A DNA stretch of 64,000 bases from CADEED01 sp041395625 (GTDB taxonomy: Bacteria > Pseudomonadota > Gammaproteobacteria > Steroidobacterales > Steroidobacteraceae). The translations under genes and the position numbers were made by a program. This document shows, one piece after another, positions 36,463 through 45,504 of this stretch (position 1 is the first letter of the stretch; the number at the start of each line of letters is the position of its first letter). The stretch spans positions 434,001 through 498,000 of the forward strand of contig JAWLAE010000002.1 in assembly GCA_041395625.1 (NCBI GenBank), written 5' to 3'. The notes under the pieces were generated by a model that saw only the letters and a program-made list of their open reading frames with translations, searched no databases and was not told the DNA's origin.

Positions 36463-36882
36463 TCACGGTTGCGGCTGAGTCTCACCCGGCGGTGGTGCCA
36501 CGAGGGGCACGCCCCGCGACTCAACGGGTGCCGGCACTGGCGCATCGAGCGTCAACGGGGCCGGCACGGCGGTCTCACTCGACGTGCTGCTGCCGGCAGC
36601 CGGCGCAGTCGGGACCGGGACCGCATCGAGAATGGACTCTTGCTTCAGACCTTCCTTGAAGGCATACGTCAGCAACAGGCTGTTGAACATGAAGACGGCG
36701 GCGAATACTGCAGTGGCTCGCGACAAGCCAGTAGTCGCGCCTCGCGCACCAAACATGGTGCCCGATGCACCCGCACCGAAGCCGGCGCCGGCGTCGGCAC
36801 CCTTACCGCGCTGTATCAGCACCAACGCGACGATCGCAACCGCGGAAAACACCTGCACCACTGTCAACGCTGTCTGCAGCAT
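36463..36882 (-). CDS. secG: Protein translocase subunit SecG
   Basis: 139 aa. Two membrane helices (LTVVQVFSAVAIVALVLIQ and ATAVFAAVFMFNSLLLTY) around the typical loop RGKGADAGAGFGAGASGTMFGARG. The C-terminus is a Pro/Ala/Val-rich tail. Component of the SecYEG channel. Located between tpiA and tRNA-Leu. Confidence 0.96.
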   Translation of the reverse strand: MLQTALTVVQVFSAVAIVALVLIQRGKGADAGAGFGAGASGTMFGARGATTGLSRATAVFAAVFMFNSLLLTYAFKEGLKQESILDAVPVPTAPAAGSSTSSETAVPAPLTLDAPVPAPVESRGVPLVAPPPGETQPQP

Positions 36883-36924
36883 CTTTAAACCTCTTGCCTC
36901 GATCCAGCCACCCTCGGCCCGCTG

Positions 36925-37680
36925 CTAGCCGCGGGCGGCGTGCAGAATCGCGAGAAATTCCTCGGCTTTGAGCGATGCGCCGCCGATCAGCCCACCGTCG
37001 ACGTTCGGCATCGCAAACAATTCGCCGGCATTGGCAGCTTTGACGCTGCCGCCATACAGGACCGGCACCAAGCCGGCGATCTTACCATCGAGCCCGGCGA
37101 TCCGCGCGCGTATGAAGCTGTGGACGTCGTCCGCCTGCTGCGGGGTCGCCGTCCGACCGGTGCCGATGGCCCAAACGGGCTCATACGCCAGAATTGCCTG
37201 CTTCAGCGCCGCCACGCCTGCAAGGTCGAGCACCGCATCCAGCTGCCGCGCTACCACCCGTTCGGTCTGGCCTGCCTCGCGCTCCGCCAGCTGCTCGCCG
37301 ACACACAGAACCGGGGTGAGGCCAGCAGCCTGGGCCGCCATGAACTTGCGCGCTACTAACTGATCGCTCTCGCCGAACAAGCTGCGGCGCTCCGAATGGC
37401 CAACGATAACGGCACGGCAGCCGACGTCAGCCAGCATGCTGGCAGCGACTTCCCCCGTGTAGGCGCCATGCGTCTCGGCGCTCGCATCCTGCGCGCCAAC
37501 CCGTATCGCCGAGCCCTCCAGTTGGCGTGCGACACCTCGCAGGTACACGAACGGCGGGCAGACATAGCAATCTGCCGGCGAATCAGCGGGATAGCCCTGC
37601 AGCAGCGCATTTACCAGTGCCGAGTTCTCCGCGACGCTTCCATGCATCTTCCAATTGCCAGCAACGATGGGTCGACGCAT
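36925..37680 (-). CDS. tpiA: Triosephosphate isomerase
   Basis: 251 aa. Glycolytic interconversion of DHAP and GAP. Active-site elements: NWKMHGS (Lys), GHSERRSLFGE (His), AYEPVWAIGTGRTATPQQ (Glu and mobile loop), and the phosphate-binding YGGSVKAANAGEL...GGLIGGASL. Precedes secG by 42 bp. Confidence 0.98.
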   Translation of the reverse strand: MRRPIVAGNWKMHGSVAENSALVNALLQGYPADSPADCYVCPPFVYLRGVARQLEGSAIRVGAQDASAETHGAYTGEVAASMLADVGCRAVIVGHSERRSLFGESDQLVARKFMAAQAAGLTPVLCVGEQLAEREAGQTERVVARQLDAVLDLAGVAALKQAILAYEPVWAIGTGRTATPQQADDVHSFIRARIAGLDGKIAGLVPVLYGGSVKAANAGELFAMPNVDGGLIGGASLKAEEFLAILHAARG

Positions 37681-37737
37681 GTGAACTCACTATGGCGGCC
37701 TCGATCGGGCTGGCGGGCTGCCAGCTCGCAGGAACGC

Positions 37738-37764
37738 ACTATAGAAAAAGGGGCGCGATGATAA
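37738..37764 (-). promoter_or_regulatory. Candidate tpiA promoter
   Basis: Minus-strand TTATCA (37764-37759) and TATAGT (37743-37738) with a 15-bp spacer, in the 125-bp gap between glmM and tpiA. Spacing is short, so the call is weak. Confidence 0.3.
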
Positions 37765-37805
37765 CGATCCGGCCTGGCATGCGCAACGCGCCGGCCCGGA
37801 TCATG

Positions 37806-39143
37806 TCACCCCAAGGCCGCGCGCTTGACCGCAGCCGCAATATCTTCGGCATTCGATTGCGCAGCCGCCTGGTCGCGCGCCTCCACCATCACGCGGATCA
37901 GCGGCTCCGTGCCGGATGCCCGCAGCACGATGCGGCCATCGCCGCGCAGACGAGACTCGGCGCCGCGCACTGCCGCACTGACCTCCGGCATCTCGTTCGG
38001 ATCGAAGCGCTTCGCGACGCGCACGTTGATCAGTGTCTGCGGATAACGCGTCATGCCAGCCGCCAGCTCCGCCAGGCTCTTGCCAGTCTCCCGCATCACG
38101 GCCAGTACCTGCAACGCCGCAATCAGGGCATCGCCGGTCGTCGTCTTGTCGAGCGTGAGTATATGTCCTGAGGTCTCGCCACCGATGACCCCACCGCTCT
38201 CACGTAGCATCGCCAGCACGTAGCGATCGCCGACCTGCGCGCGCCGAAACGGAATACCCGCATCACGCAGTGCGAGTTCGAGTCCCAGATTGCTCATCAC
38301 TGTACCGACGACAGCACCTGGCAATTGTCCCGCGCGATGTCGAGCGGTCGCAAGAATGTAGAGCAGCTGATCGCCATCGACGATGCAACCGAACTCATCG
38401 ACCATTACCAGGCGATCGCCGTCACCATCCAACGCAATGCCCGCAGTAGCGCGAACGCCTGGCACCGTGAGTTGCAGCAGGCCGGGGGAAGTCGAGCCGC
38501 AGCCGTCATTGATGTTACGGCCATTCGGCGATGAGCCGATCGGGATGATCTGTGCGCCAAGGTCCGCCAAAGTGCGCGGCGCCACCTTGTAACCGGCACC
38601 ATTGGCGGCATCGACTACCAGCTTCATACCATCGAGATTCGTGCCCGGAGGCAACGTCGACGCGCAGAACTCCTGATAGAAGCGGCGAGATTTGTCGACC
38701 CGGGACGCCCGGCCCAGGTTCATCGAGTCGCGCGTAATCGGCTCCTTGTCGATTTCGGTCTCGATCTGCTCTTCGAGCTCGTCGGAGAGCTTGCCGCCCT
38801 CGCTGTCGAAGAACTTGATGCCGTTGTCGTCGTACTTGTTGTGGGAAGCGCTGATCACCGCGCCGAACTTGCACTCGAATTTGCGCGTGAGATAAGCGAC
38901 GCCCGGTGTCGGCAACGGCCCGATCAACATGACGTTCACGCCGGCGGCAACGAAGCCAGCTTCCAGCGCCGCTTCGAACATGTACCCCGACAGACGCGTG
39001 TCTTTGCCGATCAATACGGTGCCGCCGTCCGGTGCCAGCACGCGCGCCGCCGCACTGGCGAGACGCAGCGTAAAATCGACCGTCATGGGATGCGTGCCGA
39101 CATGGCCCCGAACTCCATCGGTGCCAAAGTACTTCCTCGCCAT
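37806..39143 (-). CDS. glmM: Phosphoglucosamine mutase
   Basis: 445 aa. Converts glucosamine-6-phosphate to glucosamine-1-phosphate for cell wall precursor synthesis. Phosphoserine loop VISASHNKYDDNGIKFF, metal site DGDGDRLVMVD, sugar-binding GGETSGHIL and phosphate-binding RASGTEPLIRVMVE; N-terminus YFGTDGVRGHVG. Gene order folP-glmM is standard. Confidence 0.98.
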   Translation of the reverse strand: MARKYFGTDGVRGHVGTHPMTVDFTLRLASAAARVLAPDGGTVLIGKDTRLSGYMFEAALEAGFVAAGVNVMLIGPLPTPGVAYLTRKFECKFGAVISASHNKYDDNGIKFFDSEGGKLSDELEEQIETEIDKEPITRDSMNLGRASRVDKSRRFYQEFCASTLPPGTNLDGMKLVVDAANGAGYKVAPRTLADLGAQIIPIGSSPNGRNINDGCGSTSPGLLQLTVPGVRATAGIALDGDGDRLVMVDEFGCIVDGDQLLYILATARHRAGQLPGAVVGTVMSNLGLELALRDAGIPFRRAQVGDRYVLAMLRESGGVIGGETSGHILTLDKTTTGDALIAALQVLAVMRETGKSLAELAAGMTRYPQTLINVRVAKRFDPNEMPEVSAAVRGAESRLRGDGRIVLRASGTEPLIRVMVEARDQAAAQSNAEDIAAAVKRAALG

Positions 39144-39169
39144 TTGTCTCTACTCCCTCATTCCGAATC

Positions 39170-40021
39170 CTAGTCTGTCAACGGCGCCGCTACTTTGATC
39201 GCGTCGACAGTGGCCGCCACGTCATGTGCGCGCAGGATATGTGCGCCGCGCAGCACCGCCACCGTGGCCAGCGCCACGCTACCGGCCAGACGCTGATCCA
39301 CGGGCCGTCCAGTCAGCTGGCCGAGCATAGACTTACGCGACAACCCGACCAACACTGGAAACCCGAGCGCGACGAATTGCGGCAAGGCGCGCAGCAGCTG
39401 CAGGTTGTGGCTGAGATCCTTGCCGAATCCGAAACCGGGATCGATCACAATCCGCTCGCAATCCGTGCCGGCGGCCAAACAAGCCTGCGCCCGATTTGAC
39501 AGAAAGTCCCGGACCTCGCTCACAACATCGTTGTAGCGCGGGTTCCGCTGCATAGTGGCAGGCTCACCCTGCATGTGCATGATGCTGACCGCCGCCGGCA
39601 AGGCGCACGCTGCTGCCAGCGCCTCGGCTGTACGCAACCCCCGGATATCGTTGATGAAGGCGGCGCCGGCCGCCACTGCGGCGCGCATCACGCCAGGCTT
39701 ACTGGTATCGACCGAAATGACGACATCGGATCCGGACAACCGCTCGATCACCGGCACGACTCGATCGATTTCTTCCGCCTCGCTGACCTCTGCGGCACCG
39801 GGACGGGTGGACTCACCGCCAATATCGACGATGGCCGCGCCCTCGGCGATCAGTTGTTCGGCGTGCCGAAGCGCCGCATCGGGAGCGTGGAAGCGGCCGC
39901 CGTCGGAAAACGAATCCGGTGTGACATTGACGATACCCATCACCACGGGCACCGACAGGTCGAGCAGCCGCGAGCCGCAGGCGAGCCGCATGCCAGCAGT
40001 TGCTCCGGCGCGATTAACCAC
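39170..40021 (-). CDS. folP: Dihydropteroate synthase
   Basis: 283 aa. Condenses pABA with the pterin diphosphate in folate synthesis. Signatures: VMGIVNVTPDSFSDGGRF, GAAIVDIGGESTRPGA, FINDIRG, IVIDPGFGFGKDLSHNLQLL and VGLSRKSMLG. GTG 40021 is used as the start; ATG 39991 (MRLACGSRLLDLS) is equally plausible. Lies between ftsH and glmM. Confidence 0.97.
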   Translation of the reverse strand: MVNRAGATAGMRLACGSRLLDLSVPVVMGIVNVTPDSFSDGGRFHAPDAALRHAEQLIAEGAAIVDIGGESTRPGAAEVSEAEEIDRVVPVIERLSGSDVVISVDTSKPGVMRAAVAAGAAFINDIRGLRTAEALAAACALPAAVSIMHMQGEPATMQRNPRYNDVVSEVRDFLSNRAQACLAAGTDCERIVIDPGFGFGKDLSHNLQLLRALPQFVALGFPVLVGLSRKSMLGQLTGRPVDQRLAGSVALATVAVLRGAHILRAHDVAATVDAIKVAAPLTD

Positions 40022-40038
40022 CGGCGCTACGTGCGCTG

Positions 40039-41952
40039 TCAGTGCTGACTGGCGGGTGTTCCGAGTGAACCGCCCGCTTCACCCTCCGGACCGCGCCGCG
40101 GCGGCGGGCTCGAAATCGAATCGTCCCAGTCAGTTGGTGGCCGCGGGTCACGGCCCGCCATAATGTCGGAGATCTGATCGTCGTTGATCGTCTCGTACTT
40201 GATCAAGGCGCCGGCCATCGCGTGCAGCTTGTCGAGATTCGTTTCCAGAATCTCCTGCGCGCGTTTGTAATTCGATTCGATGACTTTGCGTACTTCTTCA
40301 TCGATCACGAGCGCAGTTCCATCGGACACCTGTTTGTGCTGGGTGACCGATCGGCCGAGAAACACTTCGCCGCTCTCCTCCGAATACGTGAGCGGTCCGA
40401 GCCGGTCCGACAGGCCCCACTTGGTCACCATGTTGCGCGCCAGATCCGTCGCACGCTCGATGTCGTTGGACGCACCCGTGGTCACGGCGTCACGGCCAAA
40501 GATGATTTCCTCAGCGATCCGCCCGCCAAACAACGTCGCGATCGTACTCTCGATGCGGCGCTTCGACAGACTATAGCGGTCCTGCTCAGGCAGGAACTGC
40601 GTGACACCCAGCGCGCGGCCGCGTGGAATGATCGTCACTTTGTACACCGGATCGTGCTCCGGCACGCTGATGCCCACGATTGCGTGTCCTGCCTCGTGAT
40701 AGGCCGTCATCTTTTTCTCTTCCTCGGTCATCACCATCGACCGACGCTCAGCGCCCATGATGATCTTGTCCTTGGCGCGCTCGAACTCGTCCATCGAAAC
40801 GGTGCGACGATTGGCGCGCGCTGCGAATAGCGCCGCTTCATTGACCAGGTTTGCCAGGTCCGCCCCCGAGAATCCCGGAGTGCCACGCGCGATGAGTGCG
40901 GGTTTGACGTCATCGCCCAGCGGCACTTTGCGCATGTGCACGCGCAAGATCTGTTCACGCCCGCGCACGTCCGGCAGTGGCACGACTACCTGGCGGTCGA
41001 AACGACCCGGACGCAACAGCGCCGGATCGAGAACATCCGGACGGTTGGTAGCCGCGATGACAATGATGCCCTCACTACCCTCGAAACCGTCCATCTCGAC
41101 GAGCAGCTGATTGAGCGTTTGCTCGCGCTCGTCATGACCGCCACCAAGTCCGGCCCCACGATGCCGGCCGACCGCATCGATCTCGTCGATGAAAATGATG
41201 CACGGTGCGTGCTTCTTCGCCTGCTCGAACATGTCGCGAACACGGGATGCACCCACGCCCACGAACATCTCGACGAAATCCGAACCGGAAATCGTGAAGA
41301 ACGGCACCTTGGCTTCACCAGCGATGGCACGCGCCAGCAGAGTCTTGCCGGTGCCGGGGGAGCCGACCATCAAGACGCCTTTTGGTATCTTGCCGCCGAG
41401 CTTCTGGAACTTCGATGGATCCTTGAGAAAGTCGACGATCTCGCCAACTTCCTGCTTCGCTTCGTCCACACCCGCAACATCGGCGAAGGTGACATTCACC
41501 TGATCCTCGCCGAGCAATCGGGCGCGGCTCTTGCCGAAAGACATGGCGCCGCGGCCGCCGGCGGAACCCTGCATCTGCCGCAGCATGTAGACGAACACCA
41601 GGATCAGCAGCAGTGCCGGTGCCAGCTGCAGCAACAGCTGCGCCAGGAAATTGGGCTCCTTCGGCGGCTTGCCGCGAATCAGCACACCGGCCTTGTTGAG
41701 CGAACCGATCAGCGCGGAATAGTCGGTTTCAGGATTGAAAGCGGTGAATTGCGACTTGTCCTTGCGCACGCCAATGATCTCGTTGCCCTGCAACGTAACC
41801 GACTGCAGGCGATTGTTGTTGAGATCATCGAGCACCTGCGAATACGGCACTGGCTCTGCTTGCCCGGCTGTCGGCATATAGCGACTAAACACGACAAACA
41901 TCACCAGGACGATCACGCCCCACAGCAGGATGTTCTTGGTCAGATCATTCAA
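40039..41952 (-). CDS. ftsH: ATP-dependent zinc metalloprotease FtsH
   Basis: 637 aa. Two N-terminal membrane helices (ILLWGVIVLVMFVVFS and LLLQLAPALLLILVFVYML), AAA+ domain with Walker A GSPGTGKTLLARAIAGEA and Walker B CIIFIDEIDAVGRHRG, SRH region ATNRPDVLDPALLRPGRFDRQ, and the zinc motif HEAGH. Membrane-anchored quality-control protease that also degrades sigma32 in E. coli. The usual upstream neighbour rlmE is absent; yhbY is divergent 199 bp away. Confidence 0.98.
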   Translation of the reverse strand: MNDLTKNILLWGVIVLVMFVVFSRYMPTAGQAEPVPYSQVLDDLNNNRLQSVTLQGNEIIGVRKDKSQFTAFNPETDYSALIGSLNKAGVLIRGKPPKEPNFLAQLLLQLAPALLLILVFVYMLRQMQGSAGGRGAMSFGKSRARLLGEDQVNVTFADVAGVDEAKQEVGEIVDFLKDPSKFQKLGGKIPKGVLMVGSPGTGKTLLARAIAGEAKVPFFTISGSDFVEMFVGVGASRVRDMFEQAKKHAPCIIFIDEIDAVGRHRGAGLGGGHDEREQTLNQLLVEMDGFEGSEGIIVIAATNRPDVLDPALLRPGRFDRQVVVPLPDVRGREQILRVHMRKVPLGDDVKPALIARGTPGFSGADLANLVNEAALFAARANRRTVSMDEFERAKDKIIMGAERRSMVMTEEEKKMTAYHEAGHAIVGISVPEHDPVYKVTIIPRGRALGVTQFLPEQDRYSLSKRRIESTIATLFGGRIAEEIIFGRDAVTTGASNDIERATDLARNMVTKWGLSDRLGPLTYSEESGEVFLGRSVTQHKQVSDGTALVIDEEVRKVIESNYKRAQEILETNLDKLHAMAGALIKYETINDDQISDIMAGRDPRPPTDWDDSISSPPPRRGPEGEAGGSLGTPASQH

Positions 41953-42085
41953 GGCAGTTTCCTCTGCGTACTTACGATCACCGCTCGATCAAGCTACACC
42001 ATCCGCCAGCGGCTCGCCAGCAAGTAGCACGCGAACCGGGGGGCCGAAATGAGGGCTAGAGACTAGGGGATAGGGACAAATACGG

Positions 42086-42145
42086 CATCTATGCCGCTAT
42101 AGATGTGGGCAACGTCGCCCGAATTCAAGGCAGCCCAGCTACAAT
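42086..42145 (+). promoter_or_regulatory. ftsH-yhbY divergent control region
   Basis: CATCTAT (42086-42092) and ATAGATG (42099-42105) form a 7-bp inverted repeat with a 6-bp centre. TACAAT at 42140-42145 is a good -10 for yhbY, only 6 bp before its GTG start. No -35 was recognised. Confidence 0.4.
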
Positions 42146-42151
42146 GTCGAC

Positions 42152-42469
42152 GTGAGTGAGTCGCGCGCCATTGAACTGTCGGAAAAGCAGCGCAAGTTTC
42201 TGCGTGGCCTCGCGCATCCGCTGGAACCGGTCATATGGATCGGCAATCCCGGACTGACGGATGGCGTGGTCGCGGAGACGGACCGGGCGCTGCGCGACCA
42301 TGAACTGATCAAGGTCAAGGTGCGCGCCGCCGACCGCCCGGCTCGTGAGGCAACTCTACTGACTTTGACCCAACGTACGACCAGCAGCCTGGTGCACCGG
42401 ATCGGGCACGTGGCGGTCCTGTACCGCCCACGCACCGACAAACCGGGAATTGTGATCCCGGCCGCATAA
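42152..42469 (+). CDS. yhbY: RNA-binding protein YhbY (CRS1-YhbY domain)
   Basis: 105 aa. KH-like pre-50S-binding protein: LSEKQRKFLRGLAHPLEPVIWIGNPGLTDGVVAETDRALRDHELIKVKV, followed by basic RAADRPAREATLL and GHVAVLYRPR. The start GTG lies just after a TACAAT -10 box, so the mRNA may be nearly leaderless. The GGDEF-EAL gene starts 18 bp downstream and is probably co-transcribed. Confidence 0.95.
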   Translation: MSESRAIELSEKQRKFLRGLAHPLEPVIWIGNPGLTDGVVAETDRALRDHELIKVKVRAADRPAREATLLTLTQRTTSSLVHRIGHVAVLYRPRTDKPGIVIPAA

Positions 42470-42487
42470 CAAGCGACCAGCCTCAAG

Positions 42488-45262
42488 ATGAGTGCTGCCA
42501 AGCCGACACCCACCTCGAGAGCCGACAAAAGTCGGAGACGAGGAGACCGGCAAAGCGGCGCAGCCCCTGGGGCTCATGGCCGCCCCGCCACTGGCATGTA
42601 TCGATTCTGGGACCGAACTCAACTGCGCGAAGCGTTGGTCGTATACACGAGTGCATTGCTCGTGGTTCTCGGCACGCTGGTAGCGTCGCGCTATCTGGTC
42701 GTACAGCGTTTCGAACGCATCGAGCAGCGCGACATGGCGCAGACGCTCGCCGTGCTGCGCAAGTCATTGCTCGCGCAGAACACCGCAGTCGAAACTCTGT
42801 CGCGCGACTATGCGCGCTGGGACGACATGTACTCCTATGTGACATCACTCGATCCTGAATTCGAGAGTGACAACTTCTCGCAGCAGGGGCTGGACGAGGC
42901 CAACGTCGAACTCGTCTGGCTACTCGACCCACAGGGGCGGATCGTCTCGACATTCCAGAACGACACCGCGGGCGACCGCTACGATCACCCGGTGCGGCCG
43001 GAAATGGCCCGATTCCTCGCCAGTCTGACGCCTGCGATCGGGCGCATTACCGATCAGCAGGGCAACCTCCGTTTGCTCGAGATCGACGGGATGCTGCATG
43101 TCGTGGCAGCGCATTCAATTCTGCACTCAGATCGCACCGGCCCGCCAGCTGGCACATTGGTGTTTACCCGCGCCATCAGATCCGCAGAAATGCAGGAGAT
43201 CGCCACGGCGGCGCAATCACCTGCACGGCTGCTGCTGGCGGAGACGATTCAGAACAATGTCCTGCCGGACGTACCGCAACTCGCCATCCGCCTGCTGGCA
43301 GATGTTGAGGGGCCGGGCGCACTCATGCTCGGCGCATCCGAGCAACGCATGGAAGGTGCTACGCGCTTGAGCGGCATCGACGGCAAGGCACTCGCAGTCA
43401 TCGCTACTCATCGCGATCGGGAAGTCATGCAAAACGGCTTGCGAGGCGCCAACTATCTGGTCGGCATCGTTGCCTTGCTTATTGCAGCGGCCCTGTTCGC
43501 CTGGCACGTGTACAGCCGCCGTTTGCGCGCATCGAGCGCCGTGGCGCGCGTGAACCAGGCCCGCTATCGTGCAGTCTTCGAACGCACACCAACGGGCGTC
43601 GTGCTGTTCAATCATCAATCCCAGATCATTCTGGATGCCAATAGCGGTGCCCAACGAATGTTTGGTGCGCCACTGCCGCTGTTGCAGCAGCATCGCATCA
43701 CGTCGTTGTTCGACAGTGCAATCGAGACCGCCGCCACGCCAGAGGGAGCCAATTCTGAGGACAGCTATCTGGTCGCCCAGATTGCTCGGGGCGACGGCGC
43801 GCCGCTCGACGTCGAGTATGCGGTGGTCGAGATCGAACCCTTGTCAGACAACGTGCGCGCCATGATCATGCGCGACATCTCACACCGCCGCGAAGCTGAG
43901 CGACGCGCGCAGGAGCATCGTCAGATGCTGCAGCACCAGGCCACGCACGACACGCTGACTGGGCTGCCCAATCGCGCCTACCTAGAAGAGCACTTACCGC
44001 CGCTGATCGATGAGGTCGGGCGGCGCGGCGGCTCGCTAGCCGTGTTCTATGTCGACTGCGATCATTTCAAGAACATCAACGACACCCGCGGCCATCATCT
44101 TGGCGACGAATATCTGCGCTCGGTAGCGCGCCGCATACGCGGCACGCTGGCCTCGACCGATCTCGTCGTCAGAATGGGTGGCGACGAGTTCCTGATCGTT
44201 ACGCGCCAACCCACGAGCGAACCCGCCACAGATTCCATCGCCGCCCGCTTGAGTGCCAGACTCAAAGAACCCACGCAGCTCGGCAATGCCACCTACTCGA
44301 TGACGGCGAGCATTGGCATCAGCGCGTTCCCGCGCGACGCCAACAACATGACCGACTTGCTGCGCGCCGCCGATATCGCACTGTACGAAGCCAAGTCACG
44401 CGGCCGCGATCGCTATCAGCACTTCGACGACGCGATGCACAAGCGCGTCCATGCGCGACTGTCACTCGAGCAGGATCTGCGCCTCGCCGTCGAGCAGGAC
44501 GCGATCGGCATCCACCTGCAGCCCCTGTTCGACATGCGCAGCGGCCGTATCGTCAGCTTCGAGGCACTCGCGCGTTGGCACCATCGCGTGCACGGCCCCG
44601 TGCCACCGCTGTCTTTCATTCCCGTCGCCGAGGCGAGTGATCTCATCGTGCAGCTGGGCGAAAATATTCTGCGCGCCGCCGCACGTTTGATTGCCCAGTG
44701 GCAGGAGGCGGGTCTCACGCCAGTACCGATTGCCGCCAACGTATCCGCGAAGCAATTGCAGCTCTCGGATCTGCCCGAGCGAATTCTGGCTATCGCCAAA
44801 GACTTCGATGTACACCCATCGTTGATCGGTGTCGAGCTCACCGAGAGCGTGGCGATGCATGATTCGGCACAGCACGTCGCCAAGCTGCATGCCCTGCGAG
44901 ATCTCGGCATGCGCGTGTCGGTCGACGATTTCGGCACGGGCTATTCGAGCCTGTCGTATCTGCGCAATCTACCGATCGATACGCTGAAGATCGACCGTTC
45001 GTTCGTGCGCGACATGAACATCGACAACAACGATGCGGCCATCGTCCGCGCGATCATCGGCATGGCGGCGAGCCTCAATCTAGCGACGGTCGCCGAGGGT
45101 ATCGAGTCGCGCGAACAGGCATCGCAGCTGCTGGCGCTCGGCTGTAACCTGGGCCAGGGTTACTACTTCGCCAAGCCCATGCCGGCGGACAACACCTTCG
45201 ATTTGCTGCGCCATATGCAGTTCGAGTCGACGCAGCCAAACAGGCGACTTGAGTTGGTTTGA
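42488..45262 (+). CDS. Membrane CHASE4-PAS-GGDEF-EAL cyclic-di-GMP enzyme
   Basis: 924 aa. Membrane helix at about 49-72, a periplasmic CHASE4-like sensor (DYARWDDMYSYVTSLDPEFESDNF), second helix near 322-343, PAS (YRAVFERTPTGVVLFNHQSQIILDANSGAQRMFG), GGDEF at residues 564-568 with intact GGDEF, and EAL at 692-694. The RxxD inhibitory site is not conserved (ASTD). The EAL domain keeps the catalytic set EAL, ANVSAKQ, ELTES, VDDFGTGYSS, TLKIDRSF, AEGIE and the terminal YYFAKPM, so phosphodiesterase activity is expected; cyclase activity is also possible. ATG 42488 gives an Arg/Ser-rich cytoplasmic lead; ATG 42596 is an alternative. Confidence 0.93.
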   Translation: MSAAKPTPTSRADKSRRRGDRQSGAAPGAHGRPATGMYRFWDRTQLREALVVYTSALLVVLGTLVASRYLVVQRFERIEQRDMAQTLAVLRKSLLAQNTAVETLSRDYARWDDMYSYVTSLDPEFESDNFSQQGLDEANVELVWLLDPQGRIVSTFQNDTAGDRYDHPVRPEMARFLASLTPAIGRITDQQGNLRLLEIDGMLHVVAAHSILHSDRTGPPAGTLVFTRAIRSAEMQEIATAAQSPARLLLAETIQNNVLPDVPQLAIRLLADVEGPGALMLGASEQRMEGATRLSGIDGKALAVIATHRDREVMQNGLRGANYLVGIVALLIAAALFAWHVYSRRLRASSAVARVNQARYRAVFERTPTGVVLFNHQSQIILDANSGAQRMFGAPLPLLQQHRITSLFDSAIETAATPEGANSEDSYLVAQIARGDGAPLDVEYAVVEIEPLSDNVRAMIMRDISHRREAERRAQEHRQMLQHQATHDTLTGLPNRAYLEEHLPPLIDEVGRRGGSLAVFYVDCDHFKNINDTRGHHLGDEYLRSVARRIRGTLASTDLVVRMGGDEFLIVTRQPTSEPATDSIAARLSARLKEPTQLGNATYSMTASIGISAFPRDANNMTDLLRAADIALYEAKSRGRDRYQHFDDAMHKRVHARLSLEQDLRLAVEQDAIGIHLQPLFDMRSGRIVSFEALARWHHRVHGPVPPLSFIPVAEASDLIVQLGENILRAAARLIAQWQEAGLTPVPIAANVSAKQLQLSDLPERILAIAKDFDVHPSLIGVELTESVAMHDSAQHVAKLHALRDLGMRVSVDDFGTGYSSLSYLRNLPIDTLKIDRSFVRDMNIDNNDAAIVRAIIGMAASLNLATVAEGIESREQASQLLALGCNLGQGYYFAKPMPADNTFDLLRHMQFESTQPNRRLELV

Positions 45263-45281
45263 GCGCCTCTTGTGTGGCTCT

Positions 45282-45479
45282 CGCGAGCGCTGCTATCTCG
45301 CCAGCCATCCGGGTCGAGCGCGCTTCGCCAATCGCTGCGCGATTGACGGCGGTCCCGCGTCCGGACGCGGGGCGCATCTTCCCCCGTGCGAAGCGGTCAG
45401 ACTGATAGCAGAACAGGAGCGCCTCGCGCTCGGATCGCGGCGCTCTCCACGGATGGCTGGCGAGATAGCAGCGCTCGCG
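45282..45479 (+). repeat. Arm-variable palindromic element, copy A
   Basis: 198 bp: a 138-bp core (45312-45449, from GGTCGAGCGCGCTTCGCC to GCGGCGCTCTCCA) between 30-bp perfect inverted arms (45282-45311 and 45450-45479). The arm ends CCAGCCATCCG next to the core and shares no obvious similarity with copies B and C. The core differs from copy B at about 15 positions. It lies 19 bp after the GGDEF-EAL stop and 25 bp after the convergent esterase stop, so it probably also acts as a two-way terminator. Confidence 0.9.
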
Positions 45480-45504
45480 CGAAACGCAGCGCCAGGCGCG
45501 TGGC

